This document shows positions 47,798-56,955 of a stretch of 64,000 nucleotides of DNA, piece by piece. The number at the start of each line of letters is the position of its first letter. Position 1 is the stretch's first letter. The stretch is from Bacteroidia bacterium. GTDB taxonomy: Bacteria; Bacteroidota; Ignavibacteria; SZUA-365. The stretch lies in assembly GCA_027493955.1 (NCBI GenBank), contig JAOSJT010000001.1:3211131-3275130 (forward strand). The letters are read 5' to 3'. Position numbers and translations under genes: made by a program. A model generated the notes under the pieces. It was not told the DNA's origin, did not search any database, and saw only the letters and a program-made list of their open reading frames with translations.

Positions 47798-48149
47798 GTT
47801 CATGCTCCCTGATGAATTCATGCAAAACGCGAAATTGAAAAGTATCGGTACTCTCGAAAAGCATGCAAGGCAGAAATCCGTAGCCGCTGATGCCGCAGAA
47901 GTTTAACGGTAGTTGTGCTCGCTCATGCGGTATCCATATCTCCATGGGAGCCGGCAACTCACTGCGCACAGTACTGAAACTCCTCTCGTGTATGTCGTCG
48001 GACCTTCCGGACTTCGCCGCTCGGGCCGGTACAACGGGATGCACACATAACTCGTGTATCGAAGCTATGGTCGTGCATCAACTGTTTTTCGTATTTGTAT
48101 CTGTGTACTTTCCCATATTCACAAGTAAACCTCGTGCGAAAGGAATCCC
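47798..48149. other. Divergent intergenic region
   Basis: Between the RAYT relative (-) and the DUF1801 gene (+). I see no gene and no clear repeat. The last 80 bases before 48150 are A+T-richer (TTTTTCGTATTTGTATC, CCCATATTCACAAG) and probably contain the promoter of the DUF1801 gene, but no convincing -35/-10 pair stands out. Confidence 0.45.
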
Positions 48150-48569
48150 ATGGCTGAGCTTAAAACACGACCAACGGAAGTGGATGTCCACGCATTTCTT
48201 GAGTCCATCCCTGATGCGGCGCGTCGTGAAGACTGTAAAGTGCTCTACGCTCTCATGAAAAATGCGACTGGCCTGGAAGGATGCATGTGGGGTGACAGTA
48301 TCGTGGGCTTCGGTACGTATCATTACGTCTACGACAGCGGGAGAGAGGGCGACTGGTTTCTGACGGGCTTTTCCCCACGAAAACAGAATCTCACGCTCTA
48401 CATCATGTCCGGATTCAGAAATTATCAGGACCTCCTGAAAGGTCTTGGTCCATGCAAGACCGGTTCTTCCTGTCTCTATGTAAAACGGCTTTCCGATATC
48501 GATCAGTCGATCCTCACCAGAATGATCGACGATTCCATCCGATACCTCAGAAAAAAATATGGCGGATGA
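48150..48569 (+). CDS. DUF1801 (YdhG-like) domain protein
   Basis: The 139-residue protein shows DVHAFLESIPDAARREDCKVL, then GCMWGDSIVGFGTYHYVYDSGREGDWFLTGFSPRKQNLTLYIM and LGPCKTGSSCLYVKRLSDID, the pattern of DUF1801/YdhG-like proteins. These have an iron-chaperone-like fold of uncertain function. Start is at ATG 48150 after AAAGGA. It stands alone, so context gives no further hint. Confidence 0.88.
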   Translation: MAELKTRPTEVDVHAFLESIPDAARREDCKVLYALMKNATGLEGCMWGDSIVGFGTYHYVYDSGREGDWFLTGFSPRKQNLTLYIMSGFRNYQDLLKGLGPCKTGSSCLYVKRLSDIDQSILTRMIDDSIRYLRKKYGG

Positions 48570-49002
48570 CGTATCCGGATGCTTCGGGCTTTGACAGACT
48601 GAAACCCATGGCAGTTCAACACCCCGATCTCACTCGACGCCCGGCACCATTGAAACGCTACTCTGCTATCTCCTGATAACGCCTGCGCTTGTCATCACCG
48701 TACACTTTCCGAGTACCCGGAGTCACTGTACACCTCCGACTGGAACAGCGAAATGGGCAATGTTGAGGCAACAACTTCTGTAAAGCGCAGTTGCCGAAGA
48801 ATGCCCGGGAATCAACGGGCTCGGCAAATGCAATGAAAAATGGATACCTGCATTTTGTTCTGCATTTGTGTACCTTTCCGCATCAATATCTTGCTCACGG
48901 CTGTTTGATTGAGGAAGTCTTCGTGTTTCATGTGCTACCGGAGTTGCCGCAGGCATCGCTCGGGAAAAGTCATACGTCTTTACTCGGCCAAAGGAGTCCG
49001 CC
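48570..49002. other. Intergenic region between DUF1801 and STAS-like genes
   Basis: No gene, tRNA or clear repeat was found. An open frame reading CHF/YLH residues from about 48791 has no ribosome binding site and is rejected. The region ends in a very strong AAAGGAG in front of the next gene. Confidence 0.45.
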
Positions 49003-49368
49003 ATGCATTACCATATGGATATTCCTGACCATGGTACCTACGTTCGTGTGATCGTGACTGGCAATATCACGCGTGAATTTGCGGGCCGCTACTCCGTCGC
49101 ATCCAAGGCTCTGGCCGATCAGCACGGACTGAAGCGCTTCCTCTTCGACCTTCGGGGTGCGCGCAACGTAGAGTCGACGATTCAGAACTACCAGTACGCG
49201 TACACCGATATGCCGCGCTTCGAACTGGATCGCCTTTCGCGTGCGGCAATCATTCGTGACGTGGATGATCATAGTCATGACTTCATCGAATTGGTGGCAC
49301 GCAACGCGGGATACAACGTACGTATCTTCGTATCAGAGGATACGGCCATCGCCTGGCTGCAAGAGTAG
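49003..49368 (+). CDS. SpoIIAA/STAS-like domain protein
   Basis: The 121-residue protein has alternating strands and helices with the pattern KRFLFDLRGARNVES, YQYAYTDMPRFELDR, DVDDHSHDFIELVARNAGYNVRIF and AIAWLQE. This resembles SpoIIAA-like/STAS-type proteins of environmental bacteria, which may act as phospho-dependent switches or lipid-binding modules. An AAAGGAG ribosome binding site precedes the ATG. Function unknown; the family call is moderately sure. Confidence 0.7.
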   Translation: MHYHMDIPDHGTYVRVIVTGNITREFAGRYSVASKALADQHGLKRFLFDLRGARNVESTIQNYQYAYTDMPRFELDRLSRAAIIRDVDDHSHDFIELVARNAGYNVRIFVSEDTAIAWLQE

Positions 49369-49838
49369 GCGTAAGGATGGTACGCTGAACTCATCCAGGC
49401 CATCCGCTTACTGTACACTGCTGATGCGATACATTGCTTGACGTTCCGGCGTTTTGTTTCGGCGAAGTTTTTCCGACGAACCTTGTCGCCTGACGCTGCC
49501 GGCTCCCCCAAGCTCTGCCAACCATGCATTCGTCTCTCATGCCCTGGACCTGGCGGAGAAAAGGTTGCACGATACCGGGCTGTCGACATTCCGTCCGCCC
49601 CTCCGCGAACAGCCTCCCTCGCAAACATCTCCTGCGTACGGAAGCCGTAGTGTTACGCAGCTCTCCCATCACCCACCTGAGCCCGGGTCCACCACCTTCC
49701 TTCGGTTTCCGGGTCCTCTTCCACCTCACCGGACCGAACGCCGGATTGTGTTTGAGCGCAACAGGTCTTGATTTTCCGCCTTCTGAATTTCAGGGAGGTT
49801 CACTATATTGTAAAATTGTAACACCCGCAGTCTCTTAC
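49369..49838. other. Non-coding region before the polysaccharide locus
   Basis: No gene is supported; the frame upstream of rmlB and the minus-strand frames here lack ribosome binding sites and look unstructured. The first part is C- and G-rich and the last 60 bases before rmlB are A+T-rich, with a TATATT at 49804-49809 that could be a -10 element. A promoter for the locus probably lies here. Confidence 0.5.
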
Positions 49839-50873
49839 GTGAATTCACCTTCCCCATTTTCAGCCACCTCTCTACTTATCACGGGCGGTGCCGGTTTTAT
49901 CGGCAGCAATTTTGTGCGCCATTTTCTTGAAACCCGCGGCGAAGCCACGTCACTGACCGTACTCGATGCCTTGACCTACGCGGGGAATCTCGAGAACCTG
50001 GCCGATATTCTCGATTCCATCCATTTCGTGAAAGCGGATATACGTGATGCCGATGCAGTGGGCCGGGTCATGGAGGAGCAACGTATTGATGCCGTGGTGC
50101 ATTTCGCCGCCGAATCGCATGTAGACAGAAGCATACTCGGCCCGATGGTATTCACTGAAACGAATGTGCTCGGTACACATGTGCTGCTCGAGCAGGGACG
50201 GAAGCATGGCATTCAGCGCTTTGTCCACGTTTCCACCGACGAAGTCTACGGCTCACTTGGTCCCGAAGGCCGATTCAGCGAACTCTCGCCTCTGGACCCA
50301 ACCTCCCCCTATGCCGCGAGCAAAGCCGCCTCGGATATGCTCGTCCAGTCCTATGCGAAGACCTTCGCTTTCCCCGCCATGATCACGCGTTGCTCCAACA
50401 ACTACGGACCCTGGCAATTCCCGGAAAAACTCATTCCTCTCATGCTCATTAATGCAATGAATGACAAACCGTTGCCGGTGTACGGTGACGGCTTGAATGT
50501 TCGGGACTGGATTCATACGCGTGACCACGTGGATGCCATCATTGCCGTGCTCGAATATGGGCAGTCGGGACGCGTGTACAATATCGGCAGCGATAATGAG
50601 TGGCCGAATATTGACATCGTGAAATTGATATTGCGTACGCTCAACAAACCGGAATCGCTCATCCGCTACGTTGCGGATCGTCCCGCGCATGATCGTCGTT
50701 ACGCCATCGAATCCGAGCGTATCCGCGTCGAACTCGGCTGGTCACCAAAGATTCCATTCGAAGAAGGTATCGCGGAAACGATCGCATGGTATCAGGAACA
50801 CCAGAATTGGTGGACGCGGGTGATGAGCGGCGCGTATGCGGACTACTACCAGACCCAGTATGGAAATCGATAA
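49839..50873 (+). CDS. rmlB: dTDP-glucose 4,6-dehydratase
   Basis: RmlB makes dTDP-4-keto-6-deoxyglucose, the precursor of rhamnose and other deoxysugars. The 344-residue extended SDR shows LLITGGAGFIGSNFVRHFLE, DALTYAGNLENL, HFAAESHVDRSI, the catalytic STDEVYG and YAASKAASD (Tyr-x-x-x-Lys), RCSNNYGPWQFPEKLIPL and RPAHDRRYAI, all diagnostic. I placed the start at GTG 49839 (NSPSPFSATSLLITGG); the open frame further upstream is non-coding in character. First gene of the polysaccharide locus; rmlA, C and D are not in the window. Confidence 0.95.
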   Translation: MNSPSPFSATSLLITGGAGFIGSNFVRHFLETRGEATSLTVLDALTYAGNLENLADILDSIHFVKADIRDADAVGRVMEEQRIDAVVHFAAESHVDRSILGPMVFTETNVLGTHVLLEQGRKHGIQRFVHVSTDEVYGSLGPEGRFSELSPLDPTSPYAASKAASDMLVQSYAKTFAFPAMITRCSNNYGPWQFPEKLIPLMLINAMNDKPLPVYGDGLNVRDWIHTRDHVDAIIAVLEYGQSGRVYNIGSDNEWPNIDIVKLILRTLNKPESLIRYVADRPAHDRRYAIESERIRVELGWSPKIPFEEGIAETIAWYQEHQNWWTRVMSGAYADYYQTQYGNR

Positions 50874-51162
50874 CATGGTACTGCTTCGCCGGCCTCTGCC
50901 GGTATCATCGTTGCCAGGGTATGCGCAGGACGTCACCGTGCGCCGGACCGCGCGGCGGGGTGTCGCGGACAGTGTCGGCGACGTCGGGATACGTCAGAAG
51001 CCTGCATCGTCGTGTTCGTTGACGATGAACGCATGGAGCGCACACCATGGCTCGACGCAATTTGCGTGTACTGCGGCGCCGACGGACGGACGCCCTGCCA
51101 GATCATGAAGCCGGACAATTTTTTTGCGCACTTCTCTTAACGCGAAATACAATCCAACAACT

Positions 51163-52485
51163 ATGACTCTCGAACAAAAAATCACTGCGAAACAGATCAC
51201 GATCGGCGTGATCGGTCTCGGGTATGTCGGTCTCCCCCTTGCGGTGGAGTATGCAGCAAAAGGATTTACCACCATCGGCATTGATGTCGACAAGAAAAAG
51301 GCCGCAATGATCAACAAGGGCAAAAACTACATCGACGATGTGGACAGCGCTTTGCTCGCACAGGTGGTAGAGGCCGGCGCGTTGCGCGCCGAGGATCACT
51401 ACCGAAGCGTTCCCGATCTCGACGTGCTCTTCATTTGCGTTCCGACGCCGTTTACGGAGACAAAGGATCCCGACATCTCCTATATCATCAATGCCGCGGA
51501 GGGTATCGCGGCCGGTTTGCGTAAGGACCACATCGTGATCCTGAAAAGCACGACCTTCCCCAACACCACGCAGGGATATGTGCAGCCGATCCTGGAGCGC
51601 GGCGGTAAAAAGGCCGGGAAGGATTATTATCTCGCGTTTTCTCCCGAACGCATCGATCCGGGCAACAAGGTGTGGGGCACGGCAAACACGCCCACCGTGG
51701 TCGGCGGCGTGACGAAGCAGTGCACCAGGTACACGAAGATGGTTACGGAACTCATCATCGACAACGTCGTCGTCGTTTCCAATCCGAAAATCGCCGAGAT
51801 GGAAAAACTGCTGGAGAATATTTTCCGCAGCGTGAACATCGCCTTGCTGAACGAAATGGCCATGCTCTGCGATCGAATGGAAGGCATCAATATCTGGGAA
51901 GTGGTGGAAGCCGCAAGAACCAAACCGTTCGGCTTCATGCCCTTCTATCCCGGTCCCGGCATCGGCGGACATTGTATCCTGATCGATCCTTTCTATCTGT
52001 CCTGGATTGCCCGAAAGTACGATTTCCAGACCAACTTCATCAACCTCGCGGCCGAGACCAACGAGGGCATGCCCTTTTACGTCAAGAACATGATTTTCCG
52101 TGAAATCAGCATGCAGCCCATTTCCGTGAAAGACGCTCAGGTGCTCATGCTCGGCGTGGCATTCAAACGGGATGTGGACGATACCCGTCATTCACCGGCG
52201 TTACGCATCATGGAATTGCTGCTGGAGGACAATGTCCGACATTTGCATTACAACGATCCCCGCGTTCCCGAAGTGCAGGTGAATGGCAAGAAACTCAAAT
52301 CCCGGCGTCTGACGCCCGCACTCCTCGAATCCATGGACTGCGTCGTGATCACGACCGATCACTCGGATTACGACTACGAGATGATTGTTGCGCACAGCAA
52401 AACCGTGATTGACACTCGCAATGCGACGAAGGATGTCAAAGGATCCAAGCGCAACGTCACTGTGTTGGGAGACGGAAAGAAATAA
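51163..52485 (+). CDS. UDP-N-acetylhexosamine 6-dehydrogenase (WbpA/WecC family)
   Basis: The 440-residue protein is an NAD-dependent nucleotide-sugar dehydrogenase: GVIGLGYVGLPLAVEYA (Rossmann), VPTPFTETKDPD, LKSTTFPNTT, LAFSPERIDPGN, LLENIFRSVNIALLNEMA, PGPGIGGHCILIDPFYLSW with the catalytic Cys, and LGVAFKRDVDDTRHSPA. The FSPERIDPGN signature and overall length favour the WbpA-like branch that oxidises UDP-GlcNAc, but UDP-ManNAc dehydrogenase (WecC) cannot be excluded. It abuts wecB, so together they could supply UDP-GlcNAcA or UDP-ManNAcA. Start at ATG 51163. Confidence 0.92.
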   Translation: MTLEQKITAKQITIGVIGLGYVGLPLAVEYAAKGFTTIGIDVDKKKAAMINKGKNYIDDVDSALLAQVVEAGALRAEDHYRSVPDLDVLFICVPTPFTETKDPDISYIINAAEGIAAGLRKDHIVILKSTTFPNTTQGYVQPILERGGKKAGKDYYLAFSPERIDPGNKVWGTANTPTVVGGVTKQCTRYTKMVTELIIDNVVVVSNPKIAEMEKLLENIFRSVNIALLNEMAMLCDRMEGINIWEVVEAARTKPFGFMPFYPGPGIGGHCILIDPFYLSWIARKYDFQTNFINLAAETNEGMPFYVKNMIFREISMQPISVKDAQVLMLGVAFKRDVDDTRHSPALRIMELLLEDNVRHLHYNDPRVPEVQVNGKKLKSRRLTPALLESMDCVVITTDHSDYDYEMIVAHSKTVIDTRNATKDVKGSKRNVTVLGDGKK

Positions 52486-53589
52486 ATGCTCACTTTCCTC
52501 TCTGTCGTCGGCGCGCGTCCCAATTTCATGAAGGTGGCGCCTCTGCACCGGGCCCTTGAAGCGCATGCAGACCGCGTCCGGCATCTCATCTGTCACACCG
52601 GACAGCATTACGACGAGAAAATGTCGAAAATCTTTTTCGACGATCTCGAACTGCCCCAGCCGCATATCTACCTTGGCGTCGGCTCAGGATCGCATGCCGA
52701 ACAAACCGCGAAAGTCATGACGGCCTTCGAGCAGGTACTCCTCGAGCACAAGCCCGACCTCGTCATCGTCGTCGGCGACGTCAACAGCACGCTGGCCTGC
52801 TCCGTCACGGCAGCCAAGCTGCACATCCCGGTCGCACACGTCGAAGCAGGCCTCCGCAGCTACGACCGCGACATGCCGGAAGAAATCAACCGGCTGGTCA
52901 CGGATGTCCTGTCGGATTATCTTTTCGTGACGGAGGACGCCGGACTGCAAAACCTGCACAGGGAAGGTGTAGCCGATGAAAAAGTGTTTTTTGTCGGGCA
53001 TGTGATGATAGACTCCCTTGTTCACTACCGCGGCAAGGCCGCTGCATCGACGATACTGCATGAATTCGGGCTCGCACAACGTGCCTATACGCTCGTGACC
53101 CTGCACAGGCCCAGCAATGTGGATTCGCGTGAGCATCTCGAGCTCATCCTCGGCATTTTTGAGGAATTGCAGCATGAAACCCGCTTCATCTTTCCGGTGC
53201 ATCCGCGTACGCGTGCCCGCATCGCCGAGTTCGGACTGCGAGATCGCGTGGAGGCGATCAGCAGTCTCGTCCTCTGTGACCCCATCGGGTATCTGGACTT
53301 CCTGAAGCTGATGGACAATGCCGCTCTTATTCTCACGGACTCTGGCGGTATTCAGGAGGAATCGACCTACCTGCAGGTTCCCTGCATCACGCTGCGTGAG
53401 AATACCGAGCGTCCCGTTACCGCCGAGATCGGCAGCAACGAAGTCGTGGGACTGAATGCCGCTCTGGCAGTGGAAAAATCCCGCGCCGCATTGAACGGGA
53501 ACGCAAAACGTGGTAGTATACCTGTTTTGTGGGACGGCATGGCCGCCCAACGTATCGTGGACATTCTTCTCAACAAGCTGAACGCATGA
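52486..53589 (+). CDS. wecB: UDP-N-acetylglucosamine 2-epimerase (non-hydrolysing)
   Basis: WecB interconverts UDP-GlcNAc and UDP-ManNAc. The 367-residue protein shows VGARPNFMKVAPLHRAL, CHTGQHYDEKMSK, VVGDVNSTLACSVTAAKL, HVEAGLRSYDRDMPEEINR, TLHRPSNVD and LILTDSGGIQEESTYL, characteristic of the family. It starts directly after the dehydrogenase stop and overlaps the SLBB gene by ATGA. Confidence 0.97.
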   Translation: MLTFLSVVGARPNFMKVAPLHRALEAHADRVRHLICHTGQHYDEKMSKIFFDDLELPQPHIYLGVGSGSHAEQTAKVMTAFEQVLLEHKPDLVIVVGDVNSTLACSVTAAKLHIPVAHVEAGLRSYDRDMPEEINRLVTDVLSDYLFVTEDAGLQNLHREGVADEKVFFVGHVMIDSLVHYRGKAAASTILHEFGLAQRAYTLVTLHRPSNVDSREHLELILGIFEELQHETRFIFPVHPRTRARIAEFGLRDRVEAISSLVLCDPIGYLDFLKLMDNAALILTDSGGIQEESTYLQVPCITLRENTERPVTAEIGSNEVVGLNAALAVEKSRAALNGNAKRGSIPVLWDGMAAQRIVDILLNKLNA

Positions 53590-55307
53590 AACACGTACTC
53601 CTCTCGCTGTGCATTGTAGCACTGCTCCTCCAATCTGCGCCGGTTGCGGCGCAAAGCGATATCGGTACGTCACCGCTGCAGTCGCTTACCGGCACCGAGC
53701 GAAGCGGACAGTCGGCCACCGCACTGCTCTCGCGTGAAGGCGTACCCGTAGCACGGACCATCGATCCCGAGTTGTATTACTGCGGCGCCGGTGACGTGCT
53801 ATCACTTGTGCTGACGATGCCGCTCAACCTCGAAGCCTTGCTTCAGGTCACGGCCGACGGAGCGCTGGTAATCCCCCGTCTCGGAGCAGTGCAGACGGCG
53901 GGAAAGACACTTGCGCAGGTCAAACAGGATGTATTCACGGCAATGCGCAAAAAGTGGCAGTCGGCCGAAGGGACGCTCTCGCTGGCACAGGCCCGACCCA
54001 TCATCGTTTCCATCATGGGCGAGGTCAAGACTCCCGGTCTGCTGACTCTTACCGCCGCGACTCCTGTTTCTATCGCACTGCTCATGGCCGATGTCAGTGA
54101 ACAAAAGCCCGCTCCCACATCAGCGCTGCAGACGCAAGGTGAAGCAGGCAACGATCCGGGCTATCGGGCACGCCTGAGTAACCGCTACTTTGGTACAACC
54201 GATACCGAAACGCGTGCGGTACGGCGCATCGTCGTGCAACACGCGGACGGCAGCACCTCGCGTGCGGATATCCCGCTGTACGAGGCTACGCGCGACGGAC
54301 GACACGATCCACTGCTTCGCGAGGGAGATGTCATCGTGGTACCGGCGCGTGATGTGTCCGCTCCGCGTATCGCGGTGTTGGGAGCGGTACGGCGCCCCGG
54401 TGTTTTCGACTTCATCGAAGGTGATAAACTGTCGGATTTGCTTCGCATGGGCTTTGGCGTGGATGAGTCCCGCATAATCGTCGGTGGGGAATTGACACGC
54501 GATGGCATGGCTCCCATGACGCTGAATACGTCTGAACTTCGTTCCGCTTCCTTCGCAGACGACATACTCCTTCGACCAGGTGACCGCCTCATCGTCCATG
54601 CGGAGCGGCGTCGCGAGCGTAACGGCAGCGCCGTTGCGGATGGTGAGGTCGCCCGGCCCGGGACCTACCCGATCACTCCGGGAAAGACCACGCTCCGCGA
54701 ATTGATAGACCTGGCAGGTGGTTTCACGCAGGATGCATGGCCCGGCCTGAGCGAGCTGTACCGCAGACAGGTAGGTACCGATGGACTGCCCCTGGACCTG
54801 TCCAGAGAGAAAGAGAAAAATTTTGAGAAAAGCGGCCTCTATAGCGAGGACACTCTGAACTGGTCCGTCAGCTCCCGAATGCGCGAAGGTCAGGTGGCGG
54901 TGGACTTCTACCGTCTTTTTATTCGGCGGGATGGCGGCGCGGATGTGCCTCTGGAGGATGGTGACATTCTTCTCGTCCCGCGAAATACCGGTACGGTCTA
55001 CGTGTACGGCCAGGTGAACAACGGCGGTTTTGTACCCTGGTCGGAAGACAAGGATTTTGATTGGTATGTCGAACAGGCAGGCGGATTTTCAGCCTCCGCG
55101 ACAAAAAATCGCGCTTCCGTGATCAAAGCCAATACCCGGGCCTGGGTGCACGCGGATGATGCGGTGATCGAACCCGGCGACATGATTTTCGTACCGGCGG
55201 AGCCGCTCGTTGCTCTGGCGAAGACAACAGACATCCTGGCTGTCGCCGCCGCAGTCGTCGGTGGTCTCGCCGGTGTCGTGGGTCTCGTTATCTCGCTGTC
55301 GAGATAA
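53586..55307 (+). CDS. Polysaccharide export protein with SLBB domains (Wza-like)
   Basis: The 573-residue protein has a signal peptide (MKHVLLSLCIVALLLQSAPVAAQ). It shows the polysaccharide biosynthesis/export motif (YYCGAGDVLSLVL to GALVIPRLGAVQTAGKTLAQVKQDV), then several SLBB-type segments (GDVIVVPARDVSAPRIAVLGAVRRPG, DGDILLVPRNTGTVYVYGQVNNGG, PGDMIFVPAEPL). It ends with a hydrophobic helix (LAVAAAVVGGLAGVVGLVISLS). This is an outer-membrane/periplasmic export channel of the Wza type, but larger, with extra SLBB repeats and a C-terminal membrane segment. No lipobox Cys is seen. Confidence 0.9.
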   Translation: MKHVLLSLCIVALLLQSAPVAAQSDIGTSPLQSLTGTERSGQSATALLSREGVPVARTIDPELYYCGAGDVLSLVLTMPLNLEALLQVTADGALVIPRLGAVQTAGKTLAQVKQDVFTAMRKKWQSAEGTLSLAQARPIIVSIMGEVKTPGLLTLTAATPVSIALLMADVSEQKPAPTSALQTQGEAGNDPGYRARLSNRYFGTTDTETRAVRRIVVQHADGSTSRADIPLYEATRDGRHDPLLREGDVIVVPARDVSAPRIAVLGAVRRPGVFDFIEGDKLSDLLRMGFGVDESRIIVGGELTRDGMAPMTLNTSELRSASFADDILLRPGDRLIVHAERRRERNGSAVADGEVARPGTYPITPGKTTLRELIDLAGGFTQDAWPGLSELYRRQVGTDGLPLDLSREKEKNFEKSGLYSEDTLNWSVSSRMREGQVAVDFYRLFIRRDGGADVPLEDGDILLVPRNTGTVYVYGQVNNGGFVPWSEDKDFDWYVEQAGGFSASATKNRASVIKANTRAWVHADDAVIEPGDMIFVPAEPLVALAKTTDILAVAAAVVGGLAGVVGLVISLSR

Positions 55308-55571
55308 GTCCCCCGTGTCCGACGAAAAAGATCACGCATGCGTCAGACAGCCTGTCCGACAGTACCATATCCTGGGTGGCGTGGTGATGTTCGTAGCTGA
55401 AAAGGCCACCGCGAACGACTTCTCCGGATTTACATGGTGAGCATAGATTTTTTCTGTCGGCATGGCAGTATGAGAAGGGCAGCAAGCCATCTCCTGCTCA
55501 ACCAGCGCACATACAGCTAACCTCACGAAGCAATTCGCACAAAGCATCTGTACTCAGTAAAGCAACATCGT

Positions 55572-56753
55572 ATGGCAGATCAAGCAAACGTGTCTGATAA
55601 TCGCCCCTTTGTCCGCTCGGTATTCATCCTTTTGCGGCACTGGCGTTTTCTCCTCGGTGTCAGTGCGGCGGCTGCCGTACTGGGCGTTGTCTTTGCCCTG
55701 TTGATGCCCAACTGGTATAAATCGACCGCGACCTTTCTTCCGCCCAATCGTGAAGCCGGGCTGCTCGAACGTATGGCTGGAGGTTTATCCAGCACGCTCA
55801 AGACCTTCGGTATCGCGGGGAGCAAGGGCAGTGACGGATACAGCTATGTGTCGATTCTTGAGAGCCGCCGCATGGCCGAAATACTGGTGAAGGAATTCGA
55901 TTTGATGAAGGTGTATGAAATCGAAGACGGGTCTATGGAGAAAACCATTAAGGCGCTGTCGGAGAATTCCGCCTTTGCGTTCGACGAAGACGGCCGCGTC
56001 GTCATCGATGTGTGGGACAAAGACCCCAAGCGTGCGGCGGAGATTGCCAACGCCTATTTCAAGCATCTCAATGAAATCAGCACGGAGCTGAACGCCACGG
56101 AAGCACGGAGCAATCGTGAATTCGTGGAGCTGCAGTACCGTACCGTACAGGACAGTCTCCGTACCCTGGAAGAGCAATTTGCCGCGTTCCAGCGACGTAC
56201 AAAAATTTACTCGCTGGAAGAACAAACCAAGGCCACCATCTCCGCCGCTGGCGAGCTGTATGCCACGCTCGGTCTGCAAAAGGTACGCCTGAGTATGCTC
56301 GAACGGAGCCTTGGACCGGACGACGCCGAAGTGCGCGCCTTGCGCATCGCCGTGGCCGAGCTGGAAAAACAGGTGCCGGGATTGGGCGACAATGATCTCG
56401 CCGGCTTGTTGGGTGATAAAGTTGATGATTTGCCCAACGAGGGTTTGACCTATCTCCGTCTGTACCGCGACATAGAAATTCTCAGCAAGCTGCAGGGCTT
56501 CATGCTCCCCATGTACCAACAGGCGGTGATTGACGAACAGAAACAGCTCAATGTGCTCGTGCCCCTGGATGTTGCACAACCCGCCGAACGAAAAGACAGA
56601 CCGAAGCGCTCTGTGATCGTTCTTGCCGCAGGCTTCAGCGTCTTCGTGTTGGCAATAATGTTTCTTCTCATTCGCGAGCGTTTTCGCTGGTATGCAGTTG
56701 TACATCCCGACGAGTGGGCAAGTGTACGGCGCACCCTGAAGCGCAAGAGCTAG
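55572..56753 (+). CDS. Chain-length determinant (Wzz-like) protein
   Basis: The 393-residue inner-membrane protein has transmembrane helices near both ends (about residues 20-42 and 345-366) and a large periplasmic loop with coiled-coil character (NATEARSNREFVELQYRTVQDSLRTLEEQF). The TM1 neighbourhood (WRFLLGVSAAAAVLGVV to MPNWYKSTATFLPPNRE) is the Wzz signature. No cytoplasmic tyrosine-kinase domain follows, so chain length control must rely on a separate kinase or on none. It lies 264 bases after the export protein gene. Confidence 0.88.
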   Translation: MADQANVSDNRPFVRSVFILLRHWRFLLGVSAAAAVLGVVFALLMPNWYKSTATFLPPNREAGLLERMAGGLSSTLKTFGIAGSKGSDGYSYVSILESRRMAEILVKEFDLMKVYEIEDGSMEKTIKALSENSAFAFDEDGRVVIDVWDKDPKRAAEIANAYFKHLNEISTELNATEARSNREFVELQYRTVQDSLRTLEEQFAAFQRRTKIYSLEEQTKATISAAGELYATLGLQKVRLSMLERSLGPDDAEVRALRIAVAELEKQVPGLGDNDLAGLLGDKVDDLPNEGLTYLRLYRDIEILSKLQGFMLPMYQQAVIDEQKQLNVLVPLDVAQPAERKDRPKRSVIVLAAGFSVFVLAIMFLLIRERFRWYAVVHPDEWASVRRTLKRKS

Positions 56754-56955
56754 CAGCATTCGGCAGGTGGTTTACAGTGCCGCTCCCGGATCCGGATCTG
56801 TGCAACGCTCAGCGGGCGATACTTCCCGGAATCTCACACACTCCAATGAAAGTGCGTTTTTGAGAACATCCGGCCACGGCTGGCAATCCCCTATACTGAC
56901 GATCCCGCTGCCCCCGGAACCCCATCCGTTCATGTAGAACAAGCACGGCTGAAGA

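Noticed and set aside
49391-49729. 112-codon minus-strand frame before rmlB
   Set aside because: Arg/Gly-rich unstructured peptide without ribosome binding site or family.
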